Source of the DNA: Carposina sasakii
Lineage: Eukaryota; Arthropoda; Insecta; Lepidoptera; Carposinidae
Reading direction: 5' to 3'
Assembly: GCA_014607495.2 (NCBI GenBank)
Contig: CP053167.1
Coordinates: 4,898,001 to 4,962,000, forward strand
DNA: 64,000 nucleotides
In this document: one piece after another, positions 52,722 to 63,124 of the stretch
Layout: every line of letters begins with the position of its first letter
Position numbering within the stretch: position 1 is the first letter of the stretch
Translations under genes and position numbers: made by a program
The notes under the pieces: generated by a model
Seen by the model: only the letters and a program-made list of their open reading frames with translations
Databases searched by the model: none
What the model was told of the DNA's origin: nothing

Positions 52722-55236
52722 CTATATAAGAAGATCAGCAGTGGATAGGCCATAGTCACAGAGGGAGGTTTGGACGAAAATGCCGAAGTAGACCGGAGCA
52801 GTTGTGAGGAAGGCTTCTTGTACATCTGCTCCTATGTCGGCCAAGAACACTTGCAGATCGACTAAGGCAGAAGCATCTAAAAATAAAATTTTATGTTGTT
52901 ATAGTGTTTTACGCTAAAAAGTTCTTATAGTTTTACTTTTATTACACACTAGTGGACGAACGCGACTCCGTCCGCATGGACTACAGAAAAAACAAAATGT
53001 CGAAATTATCCGGGATAAAAACAATATCCCGTGATAAAAAGTAGCCTATGTGTTAAGTGGGGCCTGTCACATTATATTCCTGAAAACTGCCTCGAAATCG
53101 GTTCAGCCGTTTCTAAGATTAGCGTGCACAAACGCACAGACAAACATACGAAACGACTAACAGACAAACCGACAAACAGACGAAAATTCAAAAAATCATT
53201 CATTTGGGTACTATTATATTGATAAAAGTCTTCTATAAACTCACGGCCTCTCGTAAACCGTACTTTCGCTCAAACCAACTGAGCTATCGGGTCAATTAAC
53301 TCGGATGACGAATTTTACCATCTCTTTTACATTACGTTTTTGGCAACGTTATTTTTTCATCCCGATAGCTATACACTAGCCAAATCTCGGTAAACAAAGC
53401 TGAATATCTCAGCACAATGTTTTAATGATGAAACGGTCAACCATATCCTAGCGGATTATATTATGGAAAAGTGTCTTATAAACTTATCTTACTCAAGATA
53501 TTATATATTATAAAAATTATTAATAAAGAAATAAAAAAAAATCACCCGAGTGAGATTTGAACTCACGACCTCTCGCAAACCGTGCTTTCGCTCTAACCAA
53601 CGGGTCAATTAACTTGGATGACGAATTTTACCATCTCTTTTACATTACGTTTTTGGCAACGTTATTTTTTTCATCCCGATAGCTATACACTATACATATA
53701 GAATATACATACTCTTATATATATAGATAGATAGATATACACACAGCTGTGTTCCCGAAATAGCCAGAACTGCAGAATCATAATAGGAATCCGATAACCA
53801 CGTTAGGTGAAGGCAGATGTAAATGATCAGTGACAAGATACTAGCTTATCGCCAGAGAGTATGCCGGAGTTCCTAATGCGACTCTTACGACATGCACGGA
53901 CCGAGAGGCAGCTGAAGTATGCTTATGAAGCCTCGCATAAGCACAGAACCATTATGATTTTTTTAATGTACAATCTCACCTTTCGTGTTAGCGATTCCGA
54001 GTCCGTAGGTATAATAAGGGATTGGTGCGTACGCGACGATGTCACCAGCACCAAGATTAATCTTTCCATTAACTATCGGGGCTACTGCAGTGATTTCAAG
54101 AGTAGCTGCAAAAAAGGTTTTGCTTTAGGTATTATTTATAATGTTTTCCTCGATATTCTATTTTGAGAAACTGGATCTTGAACTTATTCAATCCTTTAAC
54201 CAACTTACAATATTGCTCGTAGAAATAGTCAGCAGTGACCACTGGCTCCTGTGCTTTCCTATGGAATTTGACGTAGGCCGTGGCAGAGTTGAGCGTGAAG
54301 TTTGTGAACTTGACGGTGAACACTAGGTTGTTGGTAGCTTCGTTGATGCTGCATATAAAAGTCATCATGTATATTACACAATTTTGCTGCGTGGTGCCGG
54401 CAGAGTAGAGTTGTACCATCCCATGCCTGCCGGTGGGTATCGTACGAGGTAATTAAGGGTTTCCGGGAGGCGGACAGCAGCGCCATAGAACATAGGCCAA
54501 AAATCTGACTGCGGTCACCAACTCGCCTGCCTAGCGTGGTGACTATGGGCAAAACCCCCCATGACAGTAGCTTGAAATGTTCTAGAGTAGCTACCATTTA
54601 CCACCAAGGCCACCAATAAGATGAATACCTAGAATTGTATAAGGGCCAATCAGCAGATCATCAGCTAGATTGACAGACGACATCACTGCCATCGGCGGTA
54701 GGCGGTGATTGCGAGAGGCACGGGGCCAGAGTGGAAGGCGTAGTAGGGAAGAGCAGTGGATGAGTGTGGGCTGACTGATAATGATGGTGACTTACTAAAA
54801 TTCCTCAACTTCTCCATTGAGTCCATTGATTTCGATGTCAGTCATAGTTTTTGTAACATTAGCTCTAAATAAATAGGTAGTGATCGTATCACGGTGCAGG
54901 GGATCAGCTACGGTGGCACTAACGGCAGTGCAGTCAGAGTTGGCTGCCAGGTATGTTCTTACACAATCCAAGTCGAAATCTGGACATGGTCTTGTGATTT
55001 CAGCATCAGAATCTGAAATTTCATAAGAAATTGTAATTTTTACAGTAGAACTATAGATTTTTATAATATGTAAAAATATATAAAAAACTATATGGAAACA
55101 GACCAAGATTATATTTACCTGGATTGCTGACTTTTAGTTCTGATGTGTCTACTTTGTTGTTACACCCTTCTAACGACTGGCCGAAGCCTCCAGCTATTAA
55201 AACCATTATTACAAAAAGGACACAAAACTGATTCAT
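52722..55236 (-). CDS. JHBP/takeout-like secreted protein, gene A (five exons)
   Basis: Exons, minus strand: 55236-55119, 55012-54796, 54348-54209, 54105-53980 and 52876-52722, joining in frame to 251 residues with GT...AG introns. It has a signal peptide at residues 1-19, then the C-x6-C pair 'CPDFDLDC' and 'VADPLHRDTITTYLFRANVT', followed by 'IEINGLNGEVEEFYINEATN', a pattern seen in hemolymph juvenile-hormone-binding and takeout proteins. Exons 3 and 4 equal those of gene B in length (140 and 126 nt) with the same phases, so the genes are tandem duplicates. The product is predicted to be extracellular and lipid-ligand binding. Family membership rests on motif reading, and the C-terminal exon is diverged from typical members. 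Confidence 0.75.
52949..53228 (+). repeat. Hel-4 repeat (intron 4 of gene A)
   Basis: Starts 'ctagtggacgaacgcgactc', contains 'ctgaaaactgcctcgaaatc' and 'gtgcacaaacgcacagacaa', and ends near 'tgggtactattatattgata'. Confidence 0.7.
53228..53377 (-). repeat. SINE-T, copy 3 (intron 4 of gene A)
   Basis: Reverse copy: 'ctcacggcctctcgtaaacc', 'accaactgagctatcgggtc', then the leader 'gacgaattttaccatctctt' and 'acgtttttggcaacgtt'. Confidence 0.75.
53505..53698 (-). repeat. SINE-T, copy 4 (intron 4 of gene A)
   Basis: The most complete reverse copy: tail, 'cacccgagtgagatttgaac', tRNA-like domain, leader and 'atcccgatagctatacact'. Its D-arm has lost several bases. Confidence 0.78.
53741..53955 (+). 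repeat. Rep-A, best-preserved copy (intron 4 of gene A)
   Basis: 'cacagctgtgttcccgaaat', 'agccagaactgcagaatcat', 'gatactagcttatcgccaga', 'cgactcttacgacatgcacg' and 'cctcgcataagcacagaac'. Best view of the full unit, about 210 bp. Confidence 0.8.
54400..54592 (-). repeat. Rep-B, reverse (intron 2 of gene A)
   Basis: 'gtgggtatcgtacgaggtaa', 'actgcggtcaccaactcgcc' and 'agcgtggtgactatgggcaa' are the reverse complement of Rep-B. Confidence 0.78.
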
Positions 55237-55284
55237 TTTGAAAAATAGGGTACTCTATTCTGCTTGTAATTAATGTTACGAGTA

Positions 55285-55292
55285 TATTTATA
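55285..55292 (-). promoter_or_regulatory. TATA box of gene A
   Basis: TATAAATA on the minus strand, about 50 bases upstream of the ATG, predicts transcription start near 55256. Confidence 0.6.
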
Positions 55293-55845
55293 TTATGATA
55301 TCCGTTCAACCTTTTACCGCTTTTATATACTGACTTGTACGTCTCAATATTTATCAAGGTCGATGTTTTTGTTACTTGTTTTCAATTTTTAACTTAAACA
55401 CCATTAGGGTAGATCGAGGTGAATCGGATCAACATAAGAACTAGTGTCTGAGGTTCCTCTCTCCCCACACCTAATACAGGTAGTGTTTCGATATGATTAC
55501 GAGTAGTAAAGGAGTATCAGTGCTGCTCGCTAAGGAGTCGGGCTTTGAGTTTGTAATAATTTTGCAGCCCATTTAAAGTATGTACTTACACATATCTTTC
55601 ACAGCATATTAACCTAGTCCCACATTAAGATCCCTGAGGTCTTGTATCGTGGGTACTAAGCAACGGTATATATACATATATATACATAAGTATAGAAACA
55701 TCCACGACTCGGAAAAAAACAACGACATTTTTTCATTTTGGTTTGTAGGTACGGAAAATTCCGTTACCTTAAGATGATGTTTCCATTACCCTTTTTTACA
55801 AACCATCTAAAGATAATAGATAAGCTAAAGCTTATATATAGGTTA
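55293..55845. other. Upstream of gene A, no other gene seen
   Basis: No supported coding sequence. Confidence 0.55.
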
Positions 55846-56220
55846 TAAAAAGACAACGATGTTTTTTTAATAACTCATATTCTTTGTAAGGTTACGATCA
55901 TTTTCTTCTATGGAACCAACATTGGGGAAAAAATTATGACAAAATACAGTAATTTTTTTGCAAGCAATATATTCGTTTTATGCTCAAAGTACAAATGTAC
56001 CTACAAAACTAAAACTATAACATTTTGACATAGTAGCTTTGAAAAAAATGTTTGTTAACCGATTTCAGATGGATTTATGTTAAAAAAATGATAATATTAA
56101 TGAAACTTTGGACCTCAATATCATGGAAACCCGTGGTTTCCCAGGGGTGCTTCCATAGAAAAAAATTATTGTGATATTACAAATAATACGAGGTATTAAA
56201 AAAACAAAGTTGTCTTTTTA
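55846..56220. repeat. MITE with about 70-bp imperfect inverted ends
   Basis: TAAAAAGACAACGATGTTTT at the left and ...AAAGTTGTCTTTTTA at the right pair imperfectly over about 70 bp. A 'cgatcattttcttctatgga' segment echoes MITE-E ('cgatcatttttctccatgga'), so the families may be related. Confidence 0.7.
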
Positions 56221-56293
56221 CACTCAGTATGTACGTAATATGACATCAAGACATGATTTCTGAATTTATAATGGATGTCTTCAACACTACATA

Positions 56294-56526
56294 GTATAAA
56301 TAAAACAAAGTCGCTGTCTGCCCGTCCCTATGTATGCTTAGATCTTTAAAACTACGCAACGGATTTTGAAGCGGTTTTTATATAGAGTGATCCAAGAAGA
56401 AGGTTTACATGTATAACTCCCTAGTTACCTTAAGATCCGTGCGAAGCCGGGGCGTGTCCCTACCCGCCCCGGCTTCGCACGGATGTAATGCTCTTTCTCG
56501 CGTACGAAGTCGTGGCCGGCCGCTAG
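56294..56526 (+). repeat. Hel-3 repeat with duplicated inverted end
   Basis: 'gtataaataaaacaaagtcg', 'gcttagatctttaaaactac' and 'gaagccggggcg', then an inverted second 'cgccccggcttcgcacggat', then 'gtcgtggccggccgctag'. The two inverted ends form a strong hairpin at about 56429-56483. Confidence 0.72.
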
Positions 56527-56590
56527 TTAGTAATATGACGTGGAACGAAGTACGCCGGGATAGCTAGTTTTTTTTAATAATCTAACTTTA

Positions 56591-56845
56591 AAGGCTTGAG
56601 CACACCGGATGCGTCTGCGTGCACGTAAGCGTAGACGTACACGTACCTCTGAGTTGTAATGTATGTAACTAGTAAAGTATTAGTAAAGTACTAGTATGTA
56701 ACTAGTATAGGCGCGGGCAGAACGGATGCGTATGCGTAGACGTAAGCATAGACGTCAAGCGGTGACAGTTCCATACATTTTACGCACAGGTACGTGCACG
56801 TCTACGCTTACGTGCACGCATACGAATCCGGTGTGCTCGAGCCTT
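56591..56845. repeat. Foldback MITE-Z, copy 2
   Basis: AAGGCTTGAGCACACCGG at the left and CCGGTGTGCTCGAGCCTT at the right, again with alternating purine-pyrimidine arms. It is longer than copy 1 because the centre carries an extra partial arm and 'agtaaagtattagtaaagta'-type repeats. Confidence 0.8.
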
Positions 56846-57076
56846 AAGTGTCCAGAAAATATATTCATAAAATCTAATAAAAGTTACTTACATCACACGA
56901 TAATATACTCGTATTATGGTATTCATGCGCTTCGAAAATTGGCCCAATTTGCCTCTGTCTACCCTTTTGGAATATAGAACATCGTTATGTTTAACCAGAT
57001 GCGGTTTTATTAATAAGATGTTTAGAAATTAGGTAAGTCCGTTATTATTAACCTTGGCCATACAAATCTAAATATA

Positions 57077-57316
57077 CAGGGTGTAACAAAAAGGGTATGT
57101 TAAGCGAAAAGCTATGTGAAAAGCCCACTGTATAGAACCTCTCCTTGAGACTCGAATTTTCCCAATAGTATGGAGAATTTTTAAATAACTTAGGAATTTT
57201 CATACAATCTTGAAAAATAAACATGTTATTTCGACTCTCAAATTTTGTGGATAGGTTCACTACAGTGGGCTACTCAGATAACTTTTCGCTTAACATACCC
57301 TTTTTGTTACACCCTG
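57077..57316. repeat. MITE-F, copy 2
   Basis: CAGGGTGTAACAAAAAGGG... with long inverted ends and TA flanks (57075-57076, 57317-57318). Homologous to 48572-48833. Confidence 0.82.
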
Positions 57317-57349
57317 TAGATAAAATAGATTGATGCGTATTTTGATATT

Positions 57350-57478
57350 TTTGAATTAAAAAATATTATAAAATATTAATAAGAAAATGAAAATATTCTT
57401 TACACGAGTGAGATTTGAACTCACGACCACTCGCAAACCGTGCTTTCGCTCTAACCAACTGAGCTATCGGGTGAAAAA
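57350..57478 (-). repeat. SINE-T, copy 5 (no leader)
   Basis: Tail plus tRNA-like domain: 'gagtgagatttgaactcacg', 'accaactgagctatcgggtg'. This copy lacks the leader present in the others. Confidence 0.72.
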
Positions 57479-58107
57479 ATATTATTGAGCGGTCATATCT
57501 AGTTAGGTATACTCATATCATAAAACCGTACTAGAGTCAGTCTTACAATCTATAGTTCATTTTTAGAAACTACATATATCCCGTTATTGCGCGATGTCTT
57601 CCGCGCGAGGTCACCTGGTGGCCCTCACTGAACCAGACCTTCACTATCTGAATAAAAAGACAGGCAACATCTGCCAAACCTGAATCAGTCATTTCGGCGG
57701 TAGTTTCCAAAAGTGCAGCTACATATCTCTTTTAATATTCGTGCTACATGTGAAAAAATACAAAATTAGGTATGAATTTCCCAAGATCTTGTAGTAAAGT
57801 TCATCGTTTTTAATTTACATAAATTAGCACAGAATCCCGGAGTCCCCTTGTAAGTTCAACCACAAGTTCTCAAGTTCCCGGGACTTCGGGCAGGTGTTAA
57901 TTTCGTATAAAATTATCCCGGGAATTTATATAATGAAGAGGATTTTGCTGAAGGGTAAAAAATATTTTTTTGTTTTAAAAGTGGATATTTTTGACTTATA
58001 CAATTTGGCGGGAATATAACTGGGCCTGCTTATATGCTGCTAATGGTAAGTGAAATAAGAAGTTAACATATTACTAAAGATTTAAAGGATACAAGTTAGG
58101 TAGAACA
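57479..58107. other. Intergenic DNA, no gene seen
   Basis: A short minus-strand frame at about 57720-57640 was considered and rejected as an exon. Confidence 0.5.
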
Positions 58108-58346
58108 TCTATATAGGTAATATAAAAATGAATCGCTGAATGTGTTGCTAAGCGCAAATCTCGAGAACAGCTGAACGGATTTCGCTAATATTTTTTTAGA
58201 ATATTCCTTGAAGTACGAGGATGGTTATTAAGTAGAGAAAAAAAATTAAAATTGCCTAAAAAACAAGACTTTTCTATAGCGGCTACCCACAACATTGTCC
58301 ACGTGAAAGAGCATTACACCCGTGCAAAGCCAGGACGGATCTCTAG
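58108..58346 (+). repeat. Hel-2 repeat, copy 2
   Basis: Starts TC after an A, has 'tataaaaatgaatcgctgaa', 'tattccttgaagtacgagga' and ends 'acggatctctag' before a T. 239 bp. Confidence 0.75.
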
Positions 58347-59077
58347 TTTCAAAGAAATGTTGGATTATATCTGGCGTATGTAGTTTTTTTTCTGAGAATC
58401 AAAGTGATAGGTTAAAGTACGAGAAGTTACTTAACTGAAAATATCTCTCGCTAATAACACAACTCAGAACACAAAGATCAAAGATAATACTCGCTTTAAT
58501 GACGCTTTTTGACGATTCTAAATATTATAGAAACATAAAATGTAGAGCAAATGTAACCTTCATAAATAAAGGTGACATTAATACTATACAGAATACAATA
58601 GATTAAGGAAGAATTTTATATTGTAGCATACAAAATATGAAATGTAGTCATTGTCACTGAATAGATGACTCGTTAAACCAACCAATAGAGGCAGGGCGCC
58701 AACACTCAATTTCATGAAATAACTTTTATAAACGTCCGTCGGTGATGTACGAAATAAAATATTACTTAATGGATATGACGGTTTATTTTTTTTATTATAA
58801 TTAACTTTTTGTAGATACATAGCTGTAATTTGCTTAACATTTTTTGTTTCTACAATATTAAGAATTGCCATATCTACTTTGTTGCAAGTATTACCTGTTT
58901 ATTTTATTTTGGATTGTGTTATTTACCTATCTATACCTTTCTATGTGATTCATAGTGTTATCGACTCTTAATGTTTTGTATAAGAAAAATAACGAAGTAG
59001 ACGTTTTAATCCCACTTCTTCCAACTCCTTAAATCTGCTTGTTAATCATCAAATCAAATCATTTTATTCTTTCTTTC
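58347..59077. other. Intergenic DNA, no gene seen
   Basis: No supported gene. Confidence 0.55.
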
Positions 59078-59300
59078 TGCAGAAAAGACAAAATGTCGAA
59101 ATTATCCGGGATAAAATATTTTCCCGGGATAAAAAGTAGCCTATATGTTAATCCAATGTGTCAGTTAACTCTATACCAAATTTTAATAAAATCGCTCTAG
59201 CCGTTTTCACGTGAAAGAGTAACAAACATCTATCCACCCATCCACCCATCTATCCATCCATACATACTTACAAACTTTCGCATTTATAATATTGGTAAGA
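59078..59300 (-). repeat. Hel-1 repeat, truncated
   Basis: Begins inside the family at 'ctgcagaaaagacaaaatgt' and reaches the terminal 'tttataatattggtaaga'. Contains the (ATCC)n stretch typical of the family. Confidence 0.72.
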
Positions 59301-62300
59301 CTTCAAGTACTGCCCGAAAAGAATGAAATTTTAGCTTTGTAACATTTCAGATCCAACTATTTCAACATTCTCACATCCGTAACTGAATTGCGAAACCTCC
59401 GTGAAGACAGGGAAAAGTTTCTGACGCAGTCATGCCAACCTCTTTGTGTGCAGCTCTTTTAAAAGTTATGGCTTCCGAATTAATTTTTCTTTTACTCTAA
59501 CACGTATGAACTTTATTCGATATTAACTTTGAAATGCTACTTTCATCATCTTTACGGTTTCGAGCAGCTTGTTTTCTTTTCTTTTTCTTTGATATTTTTG
59601 CTGTTAAATGTCGTGCTTTCGACTGGTAAGGAAAGCCTTAGTTAGACTTTAAAATTTGAAACGTTTTACAAAATGTAGTTTTTTCTAATTTGTCTAATTT
59701 CTTCATTCATTTAGTCGAATTTGTAGGTAATACTCAATAGTGATGGATAGTTTGGTTGGTTAAACTCCTTCTACTTTTCATATACGAGTACGTACATACA
59801 AAGTATACAGTTCACTATTTCTAAAGAGGCTGGCCCGTGCGCAAATATTTCCCGGACAAATTTTACAAATAAAACTCAGTATTTTTCACCCCCATTCAGT
59901 TACGAAGTTACCTTTAAGGACATAGATAAAACACCCTCTGTAAAGGCCACTACAAAATCAATAGCCCATTGTGGCTATTACCTTCGCCTATCTAACACAA
60001 AAGGTACAAAGAAACAAAAGTCCATAGTGTCAACAATACGTAGGTACCGCATTATGCCCTCCTCCTCATTTCCTTGATTAGGTGTACACTGTACAGTCGC
60101 AGACAGAAATGTTTACCGCCTTAAATAAAAACTTGCATAAAGTTTATGAGACACTGTATTTTATTCTCTGTGAAATAGTATGTTTATATTAATGATTAAA
60201 TTAAAAAAAATAGAAAACGATCGTTTGCCTCTACCATATAGCCCACCCGATCCCCATTGTGTCTAAGTTAAACGCTAAAAACTTATAATACCTATTTAGA
60301 GTGAATATTCCCATGGGATTGGCGTATTTGTGTCCGAAATCGGCGGTAGGCTCTCCCCTTACCCAACTAATAGGCTAACTGGTGAAAAGTGGGTCTGTAA
60401 TTTGCACACTTTTGCCCCATCTCTTTGGAGGACACTAACTAGGCGTAACTATATGTATGTATGTTTCATATTAAAAAATGACTTTTAAAAAGGCAACAAG
60501 TAACCCATATCATATTTTAAACTAGTAAAAACAGTGTAATGTCGAATCTAATTTGAAAACTAGTAAACATTGTCTATCCGCGACTGTACGGACACCCTCC
60601 GGCTATGTAATTAACTCTAATGTGACCTGTAGCGGGTGAAGGACATCGCTTACACTCCATTTCTCGGTTTCTACTGGTATTATAATAATAGTTAATTTCT
60701 GTAAATTATTTTAAAGTATAAAAAAGCCACAGATTGGTGAAAAACCCAATTTTATGTACAATTTATTGCCATGGTTTTAGGAGCTTCTTACGTGTGAGTA
60801 AACCCAAATTGTGAATTATGTAACTTTGGCACATATGTAACAAAATTAGTCAAAATTATTAGTGAAGCAGATATTATTCCTATTTTATGGCCCATTTTAC
60901 ACTAGTGGAGCGTCTTGTTGGACCAAGATTGAGTTACTTATCCCAATTTATGAGGTATTTAGTAGGTAAATACGTAGTCAAATACCTACCTAATAAAAAT
61001 ATTCTAAATTTATTTCGTCACTGTTTTAAAAGTTTGTTTACTGTGGAAATACACTCTTCATTTTCCTCAAGTACTAAAATGAATACACCCTGACGAAATC
61101 TTATACATCTAACCAATTAACACTTCTAACCTTTACAAGTTAGAATTGAAAATGGCTTAAAAAAGCTTAGTCAGAGGTGTAGTGGTCGATTGTACGTGTC
61201 ACCTGTTTGAACGGGTTTGAACATGGAGGAGATAAATAATAGAGGTGGCCCGCTAACTTACAACATAGACTCATAGAGAATACGAGTCCCTAACAACATA
61301 TGACATGGACTCTATGTCAGAGATAATATCTGGGGGCATGATAGTGCCTCGCCAAGGCGAGCTAAAAACAAAGCAAAAGCGAAGATACCTTTTGTTAAAG
61401 CATTTTTGAACTTTTATGGGTCCGGGTAAGACTCATGATGTATTTAGTTAACGACCTGTATTAAGTTCACACCGGGCGCTTAAGCCATGAACCCGAAAAT
61501 ACTGAACTAGTAATGGATGGAAGAGCAGAATGCTAGAAAACAAATGTATTTCATACATTAGGCTACAATAAAAGTGGGTCTACCTCCCTTGGCCACCCCC
61601 ATGCATTTATAGCGAAAATTCCATGGAAAAAAATTACATCTTGATGTTTTCGTAAGGAAAAATTTCTGAGAGTACCTATTGACAAGGCACGTTCAGGGTC
61701 TATTTAACCCTAAAGACAGCTCCTCTACATACTTGCTTCATGTTCAACAGTAGGTATCCTTTGTGTTTTAATGGCTCTGTCTCTTTTAAATGTGGAAAGA
61801 TAATGTGTATTTTGTTCCGGTAAACGTTTTTGTCCTTTTCTGTGTGACTTTGAAAAAGGTTTAATGTCATTTATATTACAATGTCCGTTTTAAGCTTACT
61901 TTACCCGTTTTTAGAGAGTTTAACACGTTTGGACAATACACAATTCATTTTAAAATGCTTCTCTAGGCCAATATGTGGAAATAGAGATTTAAACATAGTT
62001 CGTCCTGAATGACGGATCAACGTACAACCTAAACCGCTGATTGTAGAGACCTAAGTTAGAGTCATCCAAATATAAAATCAAAATAAAATATTGCATTCAG
62101 ATAGAAAAGATTTTTCGAAATGAAATAACGGGAATCGTTAAGTTTACGCAGATGAAGTAGGTATGGCCGCTACTTACGAGTACAATAATTTTATGCGACA
62201 AAGAAAAATAACTGTCTACTAATCTGCTAGCCCATCTATGGAAATGCATTTTTTAAAGTTACTAGTTTTTCTTAGAAAAAGTATTTCCAGAAAAAAACTA

Positions 62301-62359
62301 GTGTGATATTTTCCTATCTAATTTATAGACGTCCATATAGTAGGTACATTTTTAATATA
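59301..62359. other. Intergenic DNA, no gene seen
   Basis: About 3 kb with no supported gene. A Rep-C-like tail ends in (TATG)n near 60441-60463. Confidence 0.55.
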
Positions 62360-62690
62360 GCGGTGATAGCCCAGTGGTTAAGACGTACACCTTCCAAGCA
62401 GGAGGCGTAAGTCGCAGTCATGGGTCTGTACCAATGAATTTATTTCATGTACAGATTTTAATCTTGTAAAATTGTCACTTAGCTCGTGCCTCGAAAAGCA
62501 CGTAAAACTGTTGGTCCTGCGCCTGATCTCTCTCCGGTCGTGTCGGCTCTCCGTCCCATCGGACTATGAGAGTGACGGAATAGAGAGTGCATCTGTGTTT
62601 GCGAACACACTTGTGCACTATAATATCTCCTGCGTACCTGACTGATCTCTGTAGAGATTGGTCGCCTTGGCCGAAATACGGTCGGGAGAT
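62360..62690 (+). repeat. tRNA-derived SINE
   Basis: Starts GCGGTGATAGCCCAGTGGTT, a clear pol III A-box/D-arm. The B-box is degenerate. The body has 'ctgatctctctccggtcgtg', 'ggctctccgtcccatcggac' and 'gtgcactataatatctcctg', ending 'gaaatacggtcgggaga'. I recognise this as a widespread lepidopteran SINE type. Confidence 0.8.
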
Positions 62691-63124
62691 TTTCATTTCA
62701 TTTTTAATTTAGAACTCTAGGGTAATCTTTACCCTTAACAAACTAATCTCGAAAATACAGAAAGAACGCTAAAAACAATTTAGCTGAATAATCAACAATA
62801 CAATCTGACTGGATTTTATCATAGTAAAAAGGAGACAGTATATTATTTATCCTCATAATCTACCTGATATTACTACCGAAAACTGAGTAGAGATGGAACA
62901 CTTTTACTTCTAGATGTAAAGTGACTTCTTGTATAAAAATTTTCTAACGAATTTTTGCCTGTCTATCTGTATGTTTGTTAGCGTTCACGCAAAACTACTA
63001 GATAAAATTCAATGCGGTTTTCTCTATATTATAGTAGCAGAACTTGTAAAGTAGTGTATACTTCTATGGTCCAAGCGGACGGAGTCTCAGGTTCACTTGT
63101 GCTTAATATACCTTATAAGTAAAT
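62691..63124. other. Intergenic DNA with a decayed Helitron-like fragment
   Basis: Around 62930-63105, 'cgttcacgcaaaactactag' and 'ccaagcggacggagtctcag' resemble the Hel-1/Hel-4 group but are too diverged to place. Confidence 0.45.

Noticed and set aside
57640..57720. A third JHBP-like exon on the minus strand ('LLETTAEMTDSG' followed by GTTTGG)
   Set aside because: Weak resemblance to exon 4 of genes A and B, with no neighbouring exons found. More likely chance or a decayed repeat.
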